Notes: generated by a model not told the origin, from the letters alone. 22,819 nucleotides of DNA from JAWLGW01 sp964569055 (GCA_964569055.1 CAZMSZ010000085.1:1-22819); one strand, 5' to 3'; positions 1 through 7,617 are shown, counted from the stretch's first letter. Numbers and translations are program-made.

Positions 1-171
1 GCCGCGCTCTCGGGGCTGCTCGCCGAGGCGCTCGGCTACGCAGGGCTGTTCGGGCTCTCCGCCGCGCTGGCCTTCGCGGCCGCCGCGTGGGTGTGGCGCT
101 CGCGCCACCCGTTCCTCGCCGAGCCCGCGGCGCGCGCTACCGTGGTCGAGGAGCGAGGGGGTGCCCCGTGA
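1..171 (+). CDS. MFS transporter, C-terminal fragment (5' end outside window)
   Basis: The window opens inside a reading frame that ends at TGA 169-171. The 56 visible residues form one hydrophobic, Ala/Leu-rich membrane helix preceded by a Gly-rich turn, then a short charged tail ending in VVEERGGAP. This is the usual shape of the last transmembrane helix and cytoplasmic tail of a major facilitator superfamily transporter, but only one helix is visible, so the family call is tentative and the substrate unknown. Its stop overlaps the GTG start of the next gene by 4 nt (GTGA), so the two are probably translationally coupled. Confidence 0.55.
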   Translation, partial: AALSGLLAEALGYAGLFGLSAALAFAAAAWVWRSRHPFLAEPAARATVVEERGGAP

Positions 172-920
172 GCGGCATGCGGATCCTGGTCCTGGGCGTG
201 GGGGACGCGTTCTCGGCGCGCCACTACTCGGCCTGCCTGGCGCTCGAGGCGGAGGGGCGCTGGCTGCTGATCGACTGCCCCCACCCGATCCGCAAGGTGC
301 TGCGCGAGGGGAGCCAGGCGGCGGGCGCCCGGCTCGACGTCGGCGACCTCGCCGGGGTGGTGGTGACGCACCTCCACGCCGACCACTGCTCGGGGCTGGA
401 GGGGCTGGGCTACTTCGCCCACTTCGCGCTCCGCCGGCGCCTCCCGCTCCTCGCCCACCCCGACGTGAGGGCGCGGCTGTGGGAGGCGTCGCTGGCGGCC
501 GGCATGGAGCGCCTCCTCCCGGCCGTCGGCGCCGCCCCGCGCAGCATGGAGCTCGAGGACTACTTCGAGCTCCGCGCGCTCGACGTGCGCGCGCCCCTGA
601 CCCTCGGCCCGTTCGAGGTCGCCTGCCGCCGCACGATCCACCACGTTCCCACCACCGCCCTGCGGATCCGCGCGGGCGGGGTCGAGCTCGGCTACAGCGC
701 CGACACCGCCTTCGACCCGACCTTGATCGAGTGGCTGAGCGCGGCCGACCTCGTGGTCCACGAGACGGGCCTCGGGATCCACACCCCCTACGCCGAGCTG
801 GCCGCCCTCCCCGCCGCGCTGCGCGACAAGATGCGCCTGATCCACTACCCCGACTCGCTCGACCTCGCCCGCAGCGCGATCCGCCCGCTGCGCCAGGGGA
901 CGCTGGTGCGGCTCGGTTAG
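168..920 (+). CDS. Metallo-beta-lactamase-fold hydrolase, ribonuclease Z-like
   Basis: This 250-residue protein has the metallo-beta-lactamase metal motif HLHADH (His68, His70, Asp72, His73), preceded by the strand VVVTH. Further candidate ligands are His158/159 in TIHHVPT, Asp179 in YSADTAF and a late His226 in LIHYPD. Order and spacing match ribonuclease Z-type members of the fold, which bind two zinc ions and hydrolyse phosphodiester or related bonds in the cytoplasm. The exact substrate cannot be read from sequence. GTG 168 is chosen because it gives a GTGA overlap with the upstream transporter gene and is followed directly by the first strand; ATG 177 is an alternative. Its stop overlaps the convergent HEAT-repeat gene by 4 nt. 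Confidence 0.88.
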   Translation: MSGMRILVLGVGDAFSARHYSACLALEAEGRWLLIDCPHPIRKVLREGSQAAGARLDVGDLAGVVVTHLHADHCSGLEGLGYFAHFALRRRLPLLAHPDVRARLWEASLAAGMERLLPAVGAAPRSMELEDYFELRALDVRAPLTLGPFEVACRRTIHHVPTTALRIRAGGVELGYSADTAFDPTLIEWLSAADLVVHETGLGIHTPYAELAALPAALRDKMRLIHYPDSLDLARSAIRPLRQGTLVRLG

Positions 921-2089
921 CGCCCCTCGGCCCAGGCCTTCCAGCGCGCCACGTCGAGGCCGAACCGCTCTCCGGTGAGCTGGGTCAGCGCGGCGCACAG
1001 CTCGCGGTCGTAGAGGTCCCCGCCGGTCACGCCCTCGCGGCCCAGGCGGCGCGCCAGCTCGCGCGGGAGGTCGCGGTCTCCCTTCAGCGTGAGCAGCGCG
1101 CGCAGCGCGGCGCTGAACGGCTCGAGCGGCGTGCTCGGGGCGTCGAGCAGCGCCAGCAGCTCGCCCTTGGCCGGCGCCGCGCCCAGGCGAGTGATCGCCT
1201 CGAGCAGCGCGACCTGCGGCGAGGGCCAGCGGTTGGTGCGCGGGTCGTTCGGCCCCGAGAACCGCACCGGCTCGGGGTCGGCGCGGGCGAGGAGCGAGGC
1301 GAGGCGCGTCACGAGGCGGCGCGGCGGCGGGCTCAGCGCGCCGAGGGCGCGGGCCGCGGCCGTGCGCACGGCGGGCTCGGGGTCCTCGCGCGCGAGGGTC
1401 AGCAGGCGCTCGCCCGCAGCGGGACCGGCCGCGCGCGCCAGGGCGCGGCAGGCGGAGACCCGCAGCTGGAACGGCGCCTCGGGCGTGAGGCAGGCCTCGA
1501 TCGCGGGGCGGTCGGCCGCCTCGCCCACCCGCGCCAGCGCCTCGAGCGCGAGGTACTGGCGCGCGCGCGTGGCCGGGTCGACGCCCACCGGCGAGCTCTC
1601 CCGCAGGTCCGCGCGCAGCCCCGCGAGCCAGCGCTCGTTGGGCTGCCCGAGGAGGAGCGCCACGTAGGCCTCGAAGTCCGCGGGCGCCAGGGTCAGGCGC
1701 AGGTAGGTGTCCCGCAGGGTGGCGTAATGGACGGCCCCCTCGCGCAGGGGATACCGCCCGAAGGTCGGAGTCGGGACCTGCCAGCGTCCCTGATGGCGCC
1801 GCAGCAGCAAGTAGACCCGCTCCCCCGGCGCGAACACCGGACCCGCGCTCATGGTGGGGTCGTGCAGGCCGCTCACCTCGAGCTCGGCCGGCGCCTTGCC
1901 CGCGAGCGTCCGCTCCACCGCGAACCGCACCACCGGCCGCTCGTGCGAGCCGCCGGCCGGCGCCCGCGCCAGCACGATCAGCTCGGCGCCGGCGACCGCC
2001 TCGGCCATGTCGGGGTCGGCCCACACGTCGGCGCGGGCCAGCGGCGTGAAGGCGAGGAGTGCCAGGCACGTGAATGGGACGCAGCGCAC
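917..2089 (-). CDS. Exported HEAT-repeat protein
   Basis: This 390-residue protein starts with a signal peptide (about residues 1-20, RCVPF then a Leu/Ala core ending ARA before DVWADP). A small beta-rich domain follows (about 33-100), with AELIVLA, a VERTLAG turn and FAPGERVYLLLR. Residues about 172-345 are alpha-helical HEAT-type repeats, for example QYLALEALARVG, LRVSACRALARA and VRTAAARALGAL. The C-terminus has LTGERFGLD then WKAW; I recall similar endings in HEAT proteins of Planctomycetota, from memory only. HEAT repeats are protein-binding scaffolds, so the role is probably extracytoplasmic binding. GTG 2089 is favoured because the signal peptide starts there and a TACACT -10-like element ends 6 nt upstream; no Shine-Dalgarno is seen. 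Confidence 0.8.
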   Translation of the reverse strand: MRCVPFTCLALLAFTPLARADVWADPDMAEAVAGAELIVLARAPAGGSHERPVVRFAVERTLAGKAPAELEVSGLHDPTMSAGPVFAPGERVYLLLRRHQGRWQVPTPTFGRYPLREGAVHYATLRDTYLRLTLAPADFEAYVALLLGQPNERWLAGLRADLRESSPVGVDPATRARQYLALEALARVGEAADRPAIEACLTPEAPFQLRVSACRALARAAGPAAGERLLTLAREDPEPAVRTAAARALGALSPPPRRLVTRLASLLARADPEPVRFSGPNDPRTNRWPSPQVALLEAITRLGAAPAKGELLALLDAPSTPLEPFSAALRALLTLKGDRDLPRELARRLGREGVTGGDLYDRELCAALTQLTGERFGLDVARWKAWAEGR

Positions 2090-2095
2090 GGGAGG

Positions 2096-2101
2096 AGTGT
2101 A
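2096..2101 (-). promoter_or_regulatory. Candidate -10 element of a leaderless promoter for the HEAT-repeat gene
   Basis: On the minus strand TACACT (TANNNT, preceded by GC) ends 6 nt before the GTG at 2089, placing the transcription start at or next to the start codon. Seventeen nt upstream, at 2119-2124, lies TTTCGA, a weak -35 candidate inside an AT-richer patch (2116-2130) with a TTTCGAAA palindrome. The call rests on position and on recurrence of the same pattern at six other genes. Confidence 0.5.
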
Positions 2102-2334
2102 GCCCTCCCCACGCCGTTTCGAAATCGAACCTCCCCCGGCTCTCGAGCACTCACACCTACGTCGCGCGAACCCACCTCGACTTACCGCGGCGCCGGCGCG
2201 CCGTGAAGCTTGCCCCCGCTCGCGTGTCGGACGGGTGAACCACGGTGCTGAACCGGCCCGCGAATCGCTTGGCTCGCGCACGCCGGGCGAGACGACCGAA
2301 AGAAAGAGCAGCGGGGTTGGGAGAGGAGGATCAC

Positions 2335-2511
2335 GTGGCGGAGGAGCGGAGGCGATTGGAGGAGACGGCGAGGGTGCTGCGGAGCCGGCTGACCGAGCTC
2401 GAGCAGCGCAAGGTCTCGGAGCTGGAGCGGCCGATCCACGAGGTCGCCCTGGCGGCGGTTCGCGCGACCTTGACGCAGGTGGGGCACCAGCTCCAGCGCC
2501 TGGCGGCCTGA
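2335..2511 (+). CDS. Small predicted coiled-coil protein (58 aa)
   Basis: I do not recognise this family. The start is GTG 2335, with a strong purine-rich ribosome binding site, GAGAGGAGGA, 4 nt upstream. The 58-residue product is highly charged and almost entirely helical, with heptad-like Leu/Val spacing (RRRLEETARVLRSRL, then LEQRKVSELE), one Pro at residue 33, and a second amphipathic helix to the end. It has no signal peptide or membrane helix, so it should be a cytoplasmic oligomerising or partner-binding protein. It stands alone between the divergent HEAT gene and the frameshifted gene on the opposite strand. Longer in-frame starts upstream are disfavoured because the ribosome binding site fits GTG 2335 and the extension is low-complexity Arg/Ala. 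Confidence 0.6.
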   Translation: MAEERRRLEETARVLRSRLTELEQRKVSELERPIHEVALAAVRATLTQVGHQLQRLAA

Positions 2512-2563
2512 GCGGGGCTTTTCGCGGAGGACCCGGGCGAGTTTCGCGGCCCGCGCGAGCCGG

Positions 2564-2745
2564 TCACTCGCCCCGGAGCTTCGCCTCGCACCTGGCCAGG
2601 CGCAGGCGCACCTTCGCGACGGCGCTGCTCGCGGGCGGCGCGTCGGTGAGGTAACGCCGGTAGGCGTCGTGCGCGGCCTGCCACTCCTCGCGGCGGTAGT
2701 GGCCATGCGGGCGAGGAGGTTGCGCCAGCTCTCCGGGTCGGCCAC
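2564..2745 (-). pseudogene. Small helical (TPR-like) protein gene, interrupted by a frameshift
   Basis: Two adjacent minus-strand frames read as one small protein. The first starts at GTG 2745, with GAGGA 4 nt upstream, and gives ADPESWRNLLAR. The second continues with HYRREEWQAAHDAYRRYL and runs to TGA at 2564, ending RLARCEAKLRGE. The join is near 2700, where one missing base would restore a 60-residue frame. The second part resembles a TPR helix pair. The downstream frame has no ATG, GTG or TTG of its own near the join, so it is unlikely to be an independent gene. This is either a genuine pseudogene or a single-base assembly error; the sequence alone cannot tell. Confidence 0.5.
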
Positions 2746-2786
2746 GATTCCTCGCAGCGCGCGGCGCCCGGGCGCGTTCTGCAGGT

Positions 2787-3344
2787 ATGGACGGCTTCGC
2801 CCAGGGCGCGGTGGGGGTCGCGGTGGCGGCGAACCAGGGCCCCTTACCACCCGAGGCGGTGGTCGAGCTGGCGTTCCTGGTGGCGCGCCGCCTGCTCGAC
2901 CCCGAGCGCGCGCGCGACGTCGCGCAGGAGACCTGGATCAAGTACCGCGCCCAGGCAGCGCGGGAGTGCGAAGGGTGGAGCGGCTCGCGGGCCCGGGCTT
3001 GGGTCCGGACCGTGGCGAGCAACGCCGCGCGCAGCCTGCTGCGCAAGGCGGCCCCGCAGCTCGGCCTCGAGGACGGGAGCGTGGCGGTCGACGCCGACCC
3101 GGCGGCCCGCGCGGAGCTCGCCGAGGAGGAGGCGCACGACCGCGCGGCGGCCGTCGCGCTGCTCGCGGAGCTGCCGCGCCCGCAGCGCGAGCTGCTCGCG
3201 CTGCGCGAGCTCGAGGGCTGGAGCTGGGAGGCGATCGGGCGGCTGCTCGGCGAGAAGACCTCGACGTTGCGCGCCCGCTACGCGCGGCTGCGGGCGGACC
3301 TGCGGGCCGCAGCCGCGCGCCGCGCCGGGGAGGGACGGACGTGA
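2787..3344 (+). CDS. ECF-type RNA polymerase sigma factor
   Basis: This 185-residue protein has the two conserved parts of an extracytoplasmic-function sigma factor. Region 2 (about residues 24-88) contains DPERARDVAQETWIKY, then AWVRTVASNAARSLLRK, the helix that recognises -10 DNA. Region 4 (about 124-175) contains LPRPQRELLALRELEG, followed by the helix-turn-helix WSWEAIGRLLGEKTSTLRAR that contacts the -35. It would direct RNA polymerase to a small stress regulon. The next gene begins inside its stop codon (GTGA, 3341-3344) and encodes a membrane protein with zinc anti-sigma motifs, which is the usual sigma/anti-sigma arrangement. ATG 2787 has only a weak AGG before it. I see no clear promoter and cannot say whether the gene is autoregulated. 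Confidence 0.9.
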   Translation: MDGFAQGAVGVAVAANQGPLPPEAVVELAFLVARRLLDPERARDVAQETWIKYRAQAARECEGWSGSRARAWVRTVASNAARSLLRKAAPQLGLEDGSVAVDADPAARAELAEEEAHDRAAAVALLAELPRPQRELLALRELEGWSWEAIGRLLGEKTSTLRARYARLRADLRAAAARRAGEGRT

Positions 3345-4927
3345 GCGGGCATCCCGACCTCGTGGCGGCGCTCGAGGCGGGCGACCTCGGCGCGCTCCAG
3401 CACGCGGACGGCTGCGCGCCGTGCCGGGCCGCGCTCCTCGAGCGCGACGCGTTCCCGGCCGGCTGCGCGGCGCCGAGCGCCGGCGCGGCGGTGCTGCTCG
3501 CGCTCGACCTCGTCGCGCGCGGTGACCCGCCGCCCGAGCTGGCGGCCCACCTCCAGGAGTGCCCGGCCTGCGCCGCCGAGGCGGCCGACGCCGCGGCGGC
3601 GCTCGGCGAGGTGGGCGGCCCCGAGGGGCTGCGCGGGCTCGCGGGCCCGTCCGGTCGCGAGCCGGCGGTCGTGGTCCGCTGCGTGTTCTGCCACGACGCG
3701 GCGCCGCGCGCCGTCTCGGTCTACTGCGCGCGGTGCCTCGCGCCGCACCACGCGGGCTGCTTCAGCGAGCACGGCCGCTGCGCGGTGCTGGGGTGCGAGG
3801 AGGAGGCGTTCGTCCGCCCCGAGCGCCCGCCGGCTCGGCGGCGCGGGCGCCGCGCCTGGTGGGTCGCCGCGGGGGCGCTCGCGCTCGGCGCCGGCGCCGT
3901 CGCCGCGCTCCGCGAGCCGCAGGAGACCTCGCTCCTCCCGGCGCCGCCCGCTCCGGCCCAGCCGGCCCCACCTCCCCACGTCGAGGACGACCCGGTGGTG
4001 GCTCGCGTGAACGGCCAGGCGCTGCTCCGCTCCGAGCTCGAGCAGGCCTGCTCGCTGCGCCCGGAGTACGCCGAGCTCCCCCGGGAGGCTCGCCCCGCGC
4101 GCCTGCGGATCGAGCGCGAGGAACTGGCGGTGCTCCTCGAGGAGCGAGTGCTGCTGGCGCTCGCGGGTGAGGAGGAGGACGCCGGCGAGGGCGAGCTCGA
4201 GGCCGACGCGCGCGGCACGCGGCTGGAGGTCCCGGCGGCGTACGGCGGCGTGTGGGGCCTGTTGACCGCGCGCGAGCGCGGCCTGGATGAGGGCTACCTC
4301 CGCGCTCGGATCCGCGGCTGGGAGCGGATCGAGCGGCTGCTGGCGTCGCGGGTCGTCGTGGCCGAGGTCACCGACGCCGAGGTGCGCGCGCGCTACGAGG
4401 CGGGGCGCGGGCGCTATCACACGCCGGGCGAGACGCGGATCCGCGAGCTGGTGCTGTTTCCGAGCCAGGCGGACGCGCGGCGATCGGCGCCCGCCGTGGA
4501 GGAGCTCGTCCGCACCAGCGGCCGGTGGGACGCGGGCGCCTTCGCCGGGCGCCTGGCGCGCGAGCGGCCGTGGACCCGACGCAGCTTCGAGGAGGTGGCG
4601 CGCGAGGCGTCCATGCTCGGGGCGGGCGAGGTGATCGCGCTCCCCTCGGCCGACCCGCGCGAGGTGCTGGTGCCGCCGCTGGACGAGGCGGTCGCCCGGC
4701 TGGAGCCCGGTCAGGTGGCGGGGCCGCTCGTCGCCTACACCGGCTCGATCCACGTGATCCAGCTGGTGGCGCGCCAGCCCGCGGTGCACCGCCCCCTGAG
4801 CGAGGTGGCCGACGCGATCCGCGCCGAGCTGACCGCCGAGCGGCGCGAGGAGCGCCGCCGCGCCTGGATCCGCGAGCGTCTGCAGGAGGCCGAGATCGAA
4901 TGGTTCCTCTCCACGCCGAGCAAGTGA
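3341..4927 (+). CDS. Membrane anti-sigma-like protein: double zinc motif, RING-like finger, periplasmic parvulin domain
   Basis: This 528-residue protein has an unusual order of parts. The cytoplasmic side carries two zinc anti-sigma motifs of the form Hx3Cx2C (His21/Cys25/Cys28 and His70/Cys74/Cys77). A RING-like finger follows (Cys114, Cys117, Cys129, Cys132, His136/137, Cys140, Cys147, Cys152). An Arg-rich stop (167-171) and one membrane helix (about 173-190) lead to a Pro-rich linker. The periplasmic part resembles SurA: an N-terminal helical segment (about 215-350, beginning VARVNGQALLRSELE), then a parvulin-type prolyl isomerase region (about 360-480, from HTPGETRIRELVLF to GPLVAYTGSIHVIQLV), and a charged C-terminal helix. 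Inference: it holds the upstream sigma factor and senses envelope protein folding through its own chaperone domain. Parvulin activity is uncertain because catalytic residues are not obvious. Confidence 0.8.
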   Translation: MSGHPDLVAALEAGDLGALQHADGCAPCRAALLERDAFPAGCAAPSAGAAVLLALDLVARGDPPPELAAHLQECPACAAEAADAAAALGEVGGPEGLRGLAGPSGREPAVVVRCVFCHDAAPRAVSVYCARCLAPHHAGCFSEHGRCAVLGCEEEAFVRPERPPARRRGRRAWWVAAGALALGAGAVAALREPQETSLLPAPPAPAQPAPPPHVEDDPVVARVNGQALLRSELEQACSLRPEYAELPREARPARLRIEREELAVLLEERVLLALAGEEEDAGEGELEADARGTRLEVPAAYGGVWGLLTARERGLDEGYLRARIRGWERIERLLASRVVVAEVTDAEVRARYEAGRGRYHTPGETRIRELVLFPSQADARRSAPAVEELVRTSGRWDAGAFAGRLARERPWTRRSFEEVAREASMLGAGEVIALPSADPREVLVPPLDEAVARLEPGQVAGPLVAYTGSIHVIQLVARQPAVHRPLSEVADAIRAELTAERREERRRAWIRERLQEAEIEWFLSTPSK

Positions 4928-6210
4928 CCCGGCCGCGCGCGCTCGCCTGCGGCCTCCTGCTCCTCCTGACGGCGGCCCCGGCCGAGGCCTGCTCGCGGGT
5001 GATCGGGATCCCGCGCCAGTGCGCGCGCGAGACGTGGCTGGTCTCGAGCGGCGCGCCGCCGCGCCTGCTGGCCGAGGTCGGCCCCGACGCCCCCACGAGC
5101 TTCCACACGTACCACGTCTCCCCCGACGGGGCGGCGGTGATCCTCGACCTCGCGGGCGGGATCGAGGTGCACTTCGCGGGCCGCCGGCGCCGGCTGGCGC
5201 TGCGCCTGCCGCTGCACGGCACGCACTCGTTCGGCTGGCACCCCGATCGGCGCCGGGTGGTGCTCAAGTTCCTCGATGGCGAGCGACAGGAGCAGCTCGC
5301 GGTGCTCGACCTGCGGCGGCTCGAGGACGACGTCCCCTGGGACGTGCTCGAGAGCCCGCCCGGGGGCGGGACGTACGGCTCCACCTTGGCGCCGAACGGC
5401 GAGGCGCTGTTCCTGCTGTCGCGGCGGTTCGAGGAGCAGCGCCTCTGCAGCGTGATCGAGCGGCTCGACCTCGCGCGCGACCCGGGGGGAGGCGCGAGGA
5501 CCGAGGTGTTGCGGGTGGGCGGCATGATCGACTTCGTGTCGCTCCCGCGAGTCGAAGGCTCCGCCGCTCCTCGGCGGCCGACGGAGCTCCTGGTGGGGCA
5601 CCCACGCGGCCTGTGGCTGCTCGACGGGGACGGACGCAAGCGCGCGTGGTCGCTCGAGCGGCTCCCCGCCGCCGGCCTGCAGGACGTCGAGTGGAGCCCG
5701 ACCGGAGGGCGGGTGCTGGCCTACTACCGGCACGCGATGAGCGACCGCGAGGGCGTCCGCTACAAGGGCGTGTACCTGCTCCCGCTCGATCGCTCCGCCG
5801 AGCCCGAGGCGCTCTACCCACACAACGACGTCCACACGATCTGGTGGTCGCCCGACGGTCGGCTCGCCGGCTGGGCCACGCCCAAGGCGCTGCACGTCAA
5901 GTGGGTCGACCGCGAGGGACCTGCCGAGGCGCTCCCGATCGAGCTGCGCGAGGGGGAGGAGATCGAGGGCTTCGCCTGGCGCCCCCACGGCGCGCCGGCG
6001 GTGGCGGTGGCGCTCGGGAGCCGCCTCCTCCTGCACGAGCTGGGCGGCGCGAGCCGTGAGCTGGCCACCTTCCCGAGCGAACGGGCGTTCATCGCCGACC
6101 CGACCTGGGTCGGCGAGCACGTGCTCGTGTCGCGCTTCCGCGACCTCTCCCCCGAGGAGCCGCTCTCGGAGCGGTTCAAGCTCGACTTCCGCCGCTCGGG
6201 AACCCGGTAA
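4924..6210 (+). CDS. Exported beta-propeller (TolB/WD40-like) protein
   Basis: This 428-residue protein begins at GTG 4924, overlapping the stop of the anti-sigma-like gene by 4 nt. Residues 1-22 are a signal peptide (TRPRALACG, a Leu run, then APAEA) with a Cys at 23; the lipobox is poor, so a lipoprotein is possible but not favoured. The rest repeats short blade-like motifs, including YHVSPDGAAVILDL, FGWHPDRRRVVLKF, VEWSPTGGRVLAYY and IWWSPDGRLAGW, typical of TolB/WD40-type propellers. No catalytic residues are recognised. As the third gene of the sigma/anti-sigma operon it is a candidate envelope partner or ligand of the parvulin domain; that link is inference from context only. Confidence 0.78.
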   Translation: MTRPRALACGLLLLLTAAPAEACSRVIGIPRQCARETWLVSSGAPPRLLAEVGPDAPTSFHTYHVSPDGAAVILDLAGGIEVHFAGRRRRLALRLPLHGTHSFGWHPDRRRVVLKFLDGERQEQLAVLDLRRLEDDVPWDVLESPPGGGTYGSTLAPNGEALFLLSRRFEEQRLCSVIERLDLARDPGGGARTEVLRVGGMIDFVSLPRVEGSAAPRRPTELLVGHPRGLWLLDGDGRKRAWSLERLPAAGLQDVEWSPTGGRVLAYYRHAMSDREGVRYKGVYLLPLDRSAEPEALYPHNDVHTIWWSPDGRLAGWATPKALHVKWVDREGPAEALPIELREGEEIEGFAWRPHGAPAVAVALGSRLLLHELGGASRELATFPSERAFIADPTWVGEHVLVSRFRDLSPEEPLSERFKLDFRRSGTR

Positions 6211-6371
6211 ACCGAAGGTCTCGGGAGCGACTCCTCCTCGACGCATCCCAAGCGAGCGATTCTGAGCGCCGAGGTCGCCGGGAACACAGCGCGGCCAAGA
6301 TCTCTGCGAGCTTCGCGCTCTCTGCGCTTGATCCTTAGCCTTCGATTCCGGGAGACGGTGGCGAAGGTCCG
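6211..6371. repeat. Convergent intergenic stretch with a possible dispersed CGCAGAGA-type repeat
   Basis: These 161 bases between two convergent genes are visibly less GC-rich than their surroundings. Two copies of TCTCTGCG (6301-6308 and 6319-6326) lie 18 bp apart, within a stretch that also has GGAACACAG (6281-6289) and CTTGATCC (6327-6334). Read on the minus strand this resembles the CGCAGAGA-rich intergenic sequences I recall from many environmental genomes. No strong terminator hairpin is visible; the CCTTCG/CGAAGG pair near 6341-6368 has a long loop. Confidence 0.35.
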
Positions 6372-7610
6372 CTAACCGAAGGGCGAGCGCTCCGCCCCGC
6401 GCGGGTCGTCCAGGCGGATCGCGCGCAGGCGCTCCCCCGCGGCGAAGCGGTCGCGCTCGGCGGGGAGGATCACCAGGGCGTCGATCCCGACCATGGACGG
6501 CAGCGAGCCCGAGCCCTGCAGGCCGTGGAGGCGCGCGAGCAGGCCGTCCTCGCCGGGCTCGAGCGCGGCGCGCGCCAGCTCGGTGCGGCCGGGGCTGCGG
6601 CGGTGGTGGTGGGCCAGGGTGACCGTGGCGCTGCCGCGGAACGGGCGCGGGTCGCCCAGCATGCGGCGCAGGCCGGGGCGCACGAACACCTCGAACGTGA
6701 CCATGGCGCTGACCGGGTTGCCCGGCAGGCCGATCACCGGCACGCCCTCGTGGACCGCGAAGCTGAGCGGCTTGCCCGGCTTGATCGCCACCTTCCAGAA
6801 CCGGCGCGCGATCCCCGCCTGCTCGAGCGCGGTGTGGACCAGGTCGTAGTCGCCGACCGAGACGCCGCCCACCGTGATCAGGACGTCCGCCCGCAGCCCC
6901 TCGCGCAGCCGGGCGCCGATCGCGTCCAGCCGGTCGGGCGCGATCGGGAGCACCCAGGGCTCGCCGCCCGCCTCGACCACCTGCGCGGCCAGGGCGTAGG
7001 CGTTGGAGTTGACGATCGTGCCCGGCTCGGGCGGATCGGACACGTCGCGCAGCTCGTCGCCGGTCGACACGATCGCCACGCGCGGGCGGCGCGCCACCGA
7101 GACGGCCGCGTAGCCCTGGCTCGCGAGCAGGCCGAGCTCGCCCGCGCCGAGGCGCGTCCCGGAGGCGAGCATGGCCGCGCCGGCGGCGAGGTCGCTGGCC
7201 CGGGCGCGCACGTGCTGGTGCGCGGCGGGCGCGAGGCGGATCGCGACCACCTCGCCCTGGCGCTCGGTGTCCTCCTGCATCACGATCGCGTCGGCGCCCG
7301 CGGGCAGGGGCGCCCCCGTGAAGATCCGCGTGGCCGCGCCGGGCTCGAGCGGCGGCGGGAGGGGTCCCCCGGCGCGCGACTCGCCGCGGACGGGGAGCCG
7401 GACGGGCGCGCTCGCGGCGGCGCCCGCGCAGTCGGCGGCCCGCACCGCGTAGCCGTCCATGGCCGAGTTGTCGAAGGGCGGCAGGTCGCGGCGGACGCGC
7501 ACCTCCTCGGCCAGCACCCGCCCGTACGCGCCGGTGAGGCCCACGCGCACCGGACCGAGCGGCGCGAAGGCGGGGAGCAGCTCGGCGAGCGCCTCGGCGA
7601 TCGACTTCAA
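6372..7610 (-). CDS. moeA: Molybdopterin molybdenumtransferase MoeA
   Basis: MoeA inserts molybdate into adenylylated molybdopterin, the last step of molybdenum cofactor synthesis in the cytoplasm. The 412-residue protein has the full family layout: PFDNSAMDGYA (45-55), FTGAPLPAGADAIVMQED (97-114), VAIVSTGDEL (178-187), GTIVNSNAY (197-205), GGVSVGDYD (248-256), KPGKPLSFA (277-285) and GLPGNPVSA (294-302), followed by the C-terminal beta domain. Its length is normal for MoeA. The TTG start at 7610 puts the first helix (KSIAEALAELLP) where MoeA proteins begin; no in-frame ATG or GTG fits better. It lies 7 nt downstream of the small gene at 7618-7863 and is probably co-transcribed with it. No other cofactor or molybdoenzyme genes are visible in the window. 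Confidence 0.95.
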   Translation of the reverse strand: MKSIAEALAELLPAFAPLGPVRVGLTGAYGRVLAEEVRVRRDLPPFDNSAMDGYAVRAADCAGAAASAPVRLPVRGESRAGGPLPPPLEPGAATRIFTGAPLPAGADAIVMQEDTERQGEVVAIRLAPAAHQHVRARASDLAAGAAMLASGTRLGAGELGLLASQGYAAVSVARRPRVAIVSTGDELRDVSDPPEPGTIVNSNAYALAAQVVEAGGEPWVLPIAPDRLDAIGARLREGLRADVLITVGGVSVGDYDLVHTALEQAGIARRFWKVAIKPGKPLSFAVHEGVPVIGLPGNPVSAMVTFEVFVRPGLRRMLGDPRPFRGSATVTLAHHHRRSPGRTELARAALEPGEDGLLARLHGLQGSGSLPSMVGIDALVILPAERDRFAAGERLRAIRLDDPRGAERSPFG

Positions 7611-7617
7611 GGCGCGC

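Noticed and set aside
36..2150. Long minus-strand frame across the hydrolase and HEAT genes
   Set aside because: Low-complexity Ala/Arg/Gly sequence with no motif; it overlaps two supported genes in other frames.
4964..4996. Propeller protein as a lipoprotein through Cys23
   Set aside because: The residues before the Cys (PAEA) do not make a good lipobox, and an ordinary signal peptidase site fits equally well.
6341..6368. CCTTCG/CGAAGG as a terminator hairpin
   Set aside because: The stem is only 6 bp with a loop of about 16 nt and no T-tract on either strand.
6211..6380. AACCGAAGG present at both ends of the convergent intergenic region (6211 and 6375)
   Set aside because: Only 9 bp, one copy lies within the moeA 3' coding end, and nothing mobile is between them, so it looks like chance.
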